A stretch of 8,438 bases of DNA. It comes from Ktedonobacteraceae bacterium. Its GTDB lineage: Bacteria > Chloroflexota > Ktedonobacteria > Ktedonobacterales > Ktedonobacteraceae. The number at the start of each line of letters is the position of its first letter. The first letter of the stretch is position 1. The stretch lies in NCBI GenBank assembly GCA_017354095.1, contig JAFMRP010000122.1, forward strand, positions 979 to 9,416. The letters run 5' to 3'. The notes below the pieces were generated by a model. The model saw only the letters and a program-made list of their open reading frames with translations. It was not told the origin of the DNA and did not search any database. Made by a program: the position numbers and the translations under genes. Shown here in pieces: positions 5,853-8,438 of the stretch.

Positions 5853-6638
5853 ATGTATACATATACAGGCAAGACGGCAATGATTACTGGAGCATCAACT
5901 GGTATTGGCGAAGCCTTCGCGCGCGAGTTGGCAAAGCGTGGCATGCATGTGATCCTGGTTGCGCGCTCGGAGGAGGCATTACGCAAACTGGCCGTTGAAC
6001 TGACTGCGCAATATGGTGTACGTAGTGAAGTGATAGTAGCTGATCTTAGCCAGGAAAAAGTCAGCGCACAAGTCAAAGCTGCGGTCGAGGCGAAAGGACT
6101 GCATGTTGATTTACTTGTCAATAATGCGGGTATCGGCACCTACGATGCATTTGAGAAGCTCGATCCTGAGCGCGATCACCAGCAGGTCATGCTCAATGTT
6201 GTAGCTGTAGTTGATCTGGCCCATGCTTTTCTGCCAGAGATGGTGGAGCGTGGTGAGGGGGCTCTGATTAATGTCTCGTCAATGGCCGCGTATATGCCGA
6301 TGCCATATATGGCAGTTTACGCGGCAAGCAAGGCCTTTGTGCTCTCGTTGAGTGAGGCGTTGTGGGCGGAGTATCACCAGCGTGGCATCCGGGTTACAGC
6401 GTTGTGCCCCGGACAGGTCAAGACCGCCTTCCATCAAAAAACTGAGCACGCGGTACCAAGTGCTGGTGCTATCATTTCTGCTGAGGAGGCGGTGTTAGCG
6501 GCCTTGCACGCGCTGGAGCAGGGCAAAAGCTCCATCATTCCCAACTGGATGAACCAGGCGTCTATACTCTCCGCCCGCTTTATGTCTCGCTCTTTTCTTG
6601 TACAAAGTACTGCAAGCCGCCTAAAACCGCAGAACTAA
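5853..6638 (+). CDS. Short-chain dehydrogenase/reductase (classical SDR)
   Basis: A 261-residue soluble oxidoreductase with a complete SDR Rossmann fold. The cofactor motif is TGASTGIG (T12 to G19), an Arg at about 38 after the second strand favours NADP(H), D64 is in the VADL strand, and N90-N91-A-G93 is the NNAG motif. The catalytic set is N115, S142/S143 in NVSSMAAY, Y156 and K160 in YAASK, followed by CPGQVKT. Length is usual for the family, and the sequence most resembles the DltE-like/COG0300 group. It would interconvert an alcohol and a ketone; the substrate cannot be deduced. The ATG at 5853 has AGGAAG five bases upstream. An in-frame ATG at 5766 would add 29 residues that overlap the candidate terminator, so it was rejected. 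No strong promoter was seen in the 5784-5852 spacer, which holds an A-rich stretch and a lone TATACT at 5797. A strong terminator follows the gene. Confidence 0.93.
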   Translation: MYTYTGKTAMITGASTGIGEAFARELAKRGMHVILVARSEEALRKLAVELTAQYGVRSEVIVADLSQEKVSAQVKAAVEAKGLHVDLLVNNAGIGTYDAFEKLDPERDHQQVMLNVVAVVDLAHAFLPEMVERGEGALINVSSMAAYMPMPYMAVYAASKAFVLSLSEALWAEYHQRGIRVTALCPGQVKTAFHQKTEHAVPSAGAIISAEEAVLAALHALEQGKSSIIPNWMNQASILSARFMSRSFLVQSTASRLKPQN

Positions 6639-6696
6639 ACGATTTCACACCGTTTTCCTTGCTTTCCAGCCATTGTTACCGATCCCGATACATGAG

Positions 6697-6740
6697 GAGA
6701 AGCCTTTCAAACCTGCTTTGATGGGCTTCTCTCTATTTTT
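6697..6740 (+). terminator. Intrinsic terminator after the dehydrogenase gene
   Basis: GAGAAGCC (6697-6704) pairs with GGCTTCTC (6724-6731). The stem continues through a T-G wobble and one T-T mismatch into TCAAA/TTTGA (6707-6711 and 6717-6721) around the loop CCTGC. The hairpin is followed by TCTATTTTT. This long stem plus T tract is a textbook rho-independent terminator, 58 bp beyond the SDR stop codon. Confidence 0.85.
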
Positions 6741-6759
6741 GAGGCAATCGAGAGGCAAT
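6741..6759. promoter_or_regulatory. Two direct GAGGCAAT repeats upstream of the WD40 promoter
   Basis: GAGGCAAT occurs at 6741-6748 and 6752-6759, 11 bp apart or one helical turn. The pair lies 21-39 bp upstream of the -35 box at 6780, right behind the terminator. Same-face direct repeats at this distance are typical of an activator site, but the protein is unknown. Confidence 0.35.
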
Positions 6760-6779
6760 TCGTAACCCTCTAACAAATA

Positions 6780-6808
6780 TTGACAGTTACTCAGCGATAC
6801 ATTATGCT
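6780..6808 (+). promoter_or_regulatory. Sigma-70-type promoter for the WD40 lipoprotein
   Basis: TTGACA (6780-6785) and TATGCT (6803-6808) are separated by 17 bp, identical in both boxes and in spacing to the LuxR-type promoter at 2546-2574. The predicted start is near 6815, giving a leader of about 80 nt before the ATG at 6896. It follows the intrinsic terminator, so the gene is an independent unit. Confidence 0.7.
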
Positions 6809-6816
6809 TTCTAGTG

Positions 6817-6829
6817 TGATGTAGCATCA
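6817..6829. promoter_or_regulatory. Palindrome at the predicted transcript start of the WD40 gene
   Basis: TGATG-TAG-CATCA is a perfect inverted repeat with 5-bp arms, 8 bp after the -10 box. It covers the first transcribed bases, a position where a bound repressor would block initiation. It is a candidate operator on position and symmetry alone. Confidence 0.3.
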
Positions 6830-6895
6830 TCAATATCATCAGACTGGCTATTTTTCGCGATCCATCGTTCACTGCTTGAAAGGAACTTGCCAGTT

Positions 6896-7978
6896 ATGCA
6901 TAAGCAAACCGCGAACCTTTCGCACCAGTTGCTTTTTAAGGCGCTCAGCGGGCTGGTCTTGCTGCTGAGCGTAGTGGGCTGTGCGCAGCCAGGCCCTTCA
7001 CAGAACTCTCACCCAGGCCCGGCCTCTCCCCCTCTGGGTAGCCCTCTCTTTACCTATAACGGCCACTCAGACCGCGTTACAACGGTAGCCTGGTCGCCCA
7101 ATGGCAAGCGTATCGCCTCCGGCTCCCTGGATAAAACAGTACAGGTATGGGATGCAAAAGTTAGTAAGGAGTTCCAGGTCTATACCTATCACGGCCATAG
7201 CGGCAGTATTCTTACCGTTGCCTGGTCACCTGACAGCAAGCGAGTTGCCTCTGGCTCCTCTGACAAAACCATACAGATATGGGATGCGACGACCGGTGAT
7301 CACCGCACTATTTTACGAGGCCATACCGACCGCGTTACAACGGTGGCCTGGTCGCCTGACGGCACGCTGCTGGCCTCTGGCTCTGCCGATGGTACGGTAC
7401 GCATCTGGGATGTCAACAGTGGCCAGCAAAAGTATGTTTACCGGGGACACACGGATGCTGTGAATGTCGTTGCCTGGTCGCCTGATGGCAAGCGCATCGC
7501 TTCCGGCTCTTCTGATAAAACCGTCCAGATCCTGGCAAGCGCGACAGGGCAGCGGCTTTTTGTCTATCGCGGGCATACGAATACCGTCAGTTCGCTCTCC
7601 TGGTCGCCTGATGGCAAGCGCATCGCTTCCGGTTCGTGGGATAAATCAGTGCAAGTATGGGATGCTTCCAGCGGAGCTGTGGCCTATACCTATCGCGGCT
7701 ATAACGTCGAAGCGGCCAAATCCGATCAAACCAAGGGTATCCTTCCTGACCTGATCTTTGCCGTCGCCTGGTCGCATAATGGCAAGCGTATCGCCGCAGT
7801 AACCCAGGTCTATTGCGGTGATGTTTGCGACATCGTCGTACTTCTGGATGCCCACAACGGCAACTACGATGGCTCCTACCAGACGCTGCCGATGTTTGCC
7901 ATCGCCTGGTCACCCGACGACACGCGCCTTGTGGAAGGGCTCGGGCTCTCAACGGCGAGGATCACGCAGGCAGGGTAA
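6896..7978 (+). CDS. WD40-repeat lipoprotein, predicted seven-bladed propeller
   Basis: A 360-residue exported protein. The N-terminus has K3, a hydrophobic segment (about 11-27) and the lipobox V-V-G-C with C29, so it is predicted to be lipid-anchored on the outer face of the cytoplasmic membrane. After a Pro/Ser/Gly-rich linker come WD40 repeats with the core VAWSPDGKRIASGSSDKT and starting GH. Five are well kept; blade 4 has lost the final WD (QILASA), blade 6 carries an insert (about residues 270-285) and a CGDVC pair, and blade 7 is degenerate and short. Seven units fit one closed propeller, a protein-interaction scaffold; the partner is unknown. An AAGGAA ribosome site precedes the ATG at 6896. 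A TTG at 6887 is in frame but too close to that site. The gene has its own promoter and ends 9 bp from the convergent kinase stop. Confidence 0.9.
   Translation: MHKQTANLSHQLLFKALSGLVLLLSVVGCAQPGPSQNSHPGPASPPLGSPLFTYNGHSDRVTTVAWSPNGKRIASGSLDKTVQVWDAKVSKEFQVYTYHGHSGSILTVAWSPDSKRVASGSSDKTIQIWDATTGDHRTILRGHTDRVTTVAWSPDGTLLASGSADGTVRIWDVNSGQQKYVYRGHTDAVNVVAWSPDGKRIASGSSDKTVQILASATGQRLFVYRGHTNTVSSLSWSPDGKRIASGSWDKSVQVWDASSGAVAYTYRGYNVEAAKSDQTKGILPDLIFAVAWSHNGKRIAAVTQVYCGDVCDIVVLLDAHNGNYDGSYQTLPMFAIAWSPDDTRLVEGLGLSTARITQAG
7193..7697 (+). repeat. Strict 126-bp coding repeat inside the WD40 gene
   Basis: The Gly codon opening each repeat (GH, or GY in the last) falls at 7193, 7319, 7445, 7571 and 7697, exactly 126 bp (42 codons) apart; the unit before it is 132 bp. 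DNA identity is high in places: a 34-bp stretch at 7473-7506 recurs exactly at 7599-7632, and a 17-bp stretch at 7070-7086 recurs at 7328-7344. Identity including third codon positions implies recent duplication or gene conversion between blades. Confidence 0.8.
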
Positions 7979-7983
7979 GATGT

Positions 7984-8000
7984 CGAGCTATGCCAGCTCG
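7984..8000. terminator. Hairpin between the convergent WD40 and kinase genes
   Basis: CGAGCT (7984-7989) pairs perfectly with AGCTCG (7995-8000) around a 5-nt loop. It starts 5 bp after the WD40 stop codon and overlaps the kinase stop (7988-7990 on the minus strand). The position suits a bidirectional terminator, but there is no T tract on either strand. Confidence 0.3.
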
Positions 8001-8438
8001 CGTAAACCCGCATAGTCGCCCAGTGAGGAGACCACGACCGCGCCCATACGCGCTCCCAATTTTAGCGCTTCTTGTGGGCTATAGCCACGCAGCCAGCCGG
8101 CGAGAAAGCCAGCATTAAAGGCATCGCCGGCTCCCACCGGATCGACCACCTTATCGACAGGATAGGCAGGCACCTCGATGGGCTTCCCGTCGATGGAAGC
8201 CCATGCTCCCTGCTCTGCGCGCTTCAAGACCGTTATCCGGGCCTGAAAGGTCGTGGCAACCTTCTCTAGCTGGTCGTCGGCCAACCCCAGCAGCGCGTAG
8301 ACGTCTTCATGACCCATCAGCAAGATATCGGCCTGCTCCATGAGTGGCAGCAGCACCTTGCGAGCCTGAGCCGGTTCCCATAGTGGCGCCCGGTAATTGG
8401 GATCGAACGAGACCAGCGCCCCGGCGTCATGCGCCAGT
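7988..8438 (-). CDS. PfkB-family sugar kinase, 2-keto-3-deoxygluconate kinase-like (partial)
   Basis: The reading frame is open to the window edge, so only the C-terminal half (about 149 residues) is present and the true start lies outside. The segment SFDPNYRAPLW is characteristic of KDG-kinase-like PfkB proteins. NxxE-type positions near MGHEDV, the ATP-site region ITVLKRAEQGA, and the second PfkB signature DPVGAGDAFNAGFLAGWL with the catalytic Asp of GAGD are all present. The family phosphorylates sugars or sugar acids with ATP; KDG is the best guess for the substrate but ribokinase- or fructokinase-like activity cannot be excluded from half a protein. The last residues (YAGLRELA) end at a normal length past the signature. 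The gene converges on the WD40 gene with 9 bp between stops. An internal GTG at 8356 is not the true start because conserved residues continue upstream of it. Confidence 0.85.
   Translation of the reverse strand, partial: LAHDAGALVSFDPNYRAPLWEPAQARKVLLPLMEQADILLMGHEDVYALLGLADDQLEKVATTFQARITVLKRAEQGAWASIDGKPIEVPAYPVDKVVDPVGAGDAFNAGFLAGWLRGYSPQEALKLGARMGAVVVSSLGDYAGLRELA

Noticed and set aside
6645..6872. A 75-codon minus-strand open frame in the SDR-WD40 spacer.
   Set aside because: It lies across the intrinsic terminator and the consensus promoter, which explain the region better. No domain is visible.
7900..8015. Frameshift at the end of the WD40 gene.
   Set aside because: The other two plus frames beyond the degenerate blade do not encode a WD40 strand, so a frameshift is not supported.

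Overview
The window looks like chromosomal DNA of a soil-type Chloroflexota bacterium, most likely a Ktedonobacteria-like lineage. That is inferred from gene content: a very large MalT-type LuxR regulator, an ABATE/CGNR-type zinc protein, a lipoprotein made of WD40 repeats, and long repeat-rich intergenic DNA. No rRNA, tRNA, transposase, phage or CRISPR element is visible. Coding sequence is moderately GC-rich and the spacers upstream of genes are more AT-rich.

Layout from left to right: (1) a SorC-family sugar-responsive regulator (158-1198, +) with a promoter and four TGCAC-type sites upstream; (2) converging on it, a 184-residue ABATE/CGNR-like zinc protein (1245-1799, -) whose CGNR tetrad reads CANL; (3) about 800 bp without a convincing gene (1800-2616), packed with palindromes, a 51-bp element that could fold as a three-way junction, two related modules of palindrome plus phased short repeats, and at the right end a strong promoter surrounded by small palindromes; (4) a 1037-residue STAND ATPase/TPR/LuxR-HTH regulator (2617-5730, +) with an extra four-cysteine zinc-finger-like module at its N-terminus; (5) a classical short-chain dehydrogenase/reductase (5853-6638, +) followed by a clear intrinsic terminator; (6) a WD40 propeller lipoprotein (6896-7978, +) with its own promoter; (7) converging on it, the C-terminal half of a PfkB-family kinase resembling 2-keto-3-deoxygluconate kinase (7988-8438, -), cut by the window edge.

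The genes do not form one operon. Each plus-strand gene is separated from the next by a spacer with a terminator or its own control signals. Three promoters (upstream of the SorC-type gene, the LuxR-type gene and the WD40 gene) share the -10 hexamer TATGCT at exactly 17 bp from a TTGACA or TTGCAC -35 box, which suggests common housekeeping-sigma promoters. Three of the seven genes encode predicted DNA-binding or regulatory proteins, so this is a regulator-rich accessory-like region. The most unusual points are the zinc-finger/MalT-type fusion, the compound repeat field in front of it, and the strict 126-bp internal repeat of the WD40 gene. I see no proof of a new multi-gene system.
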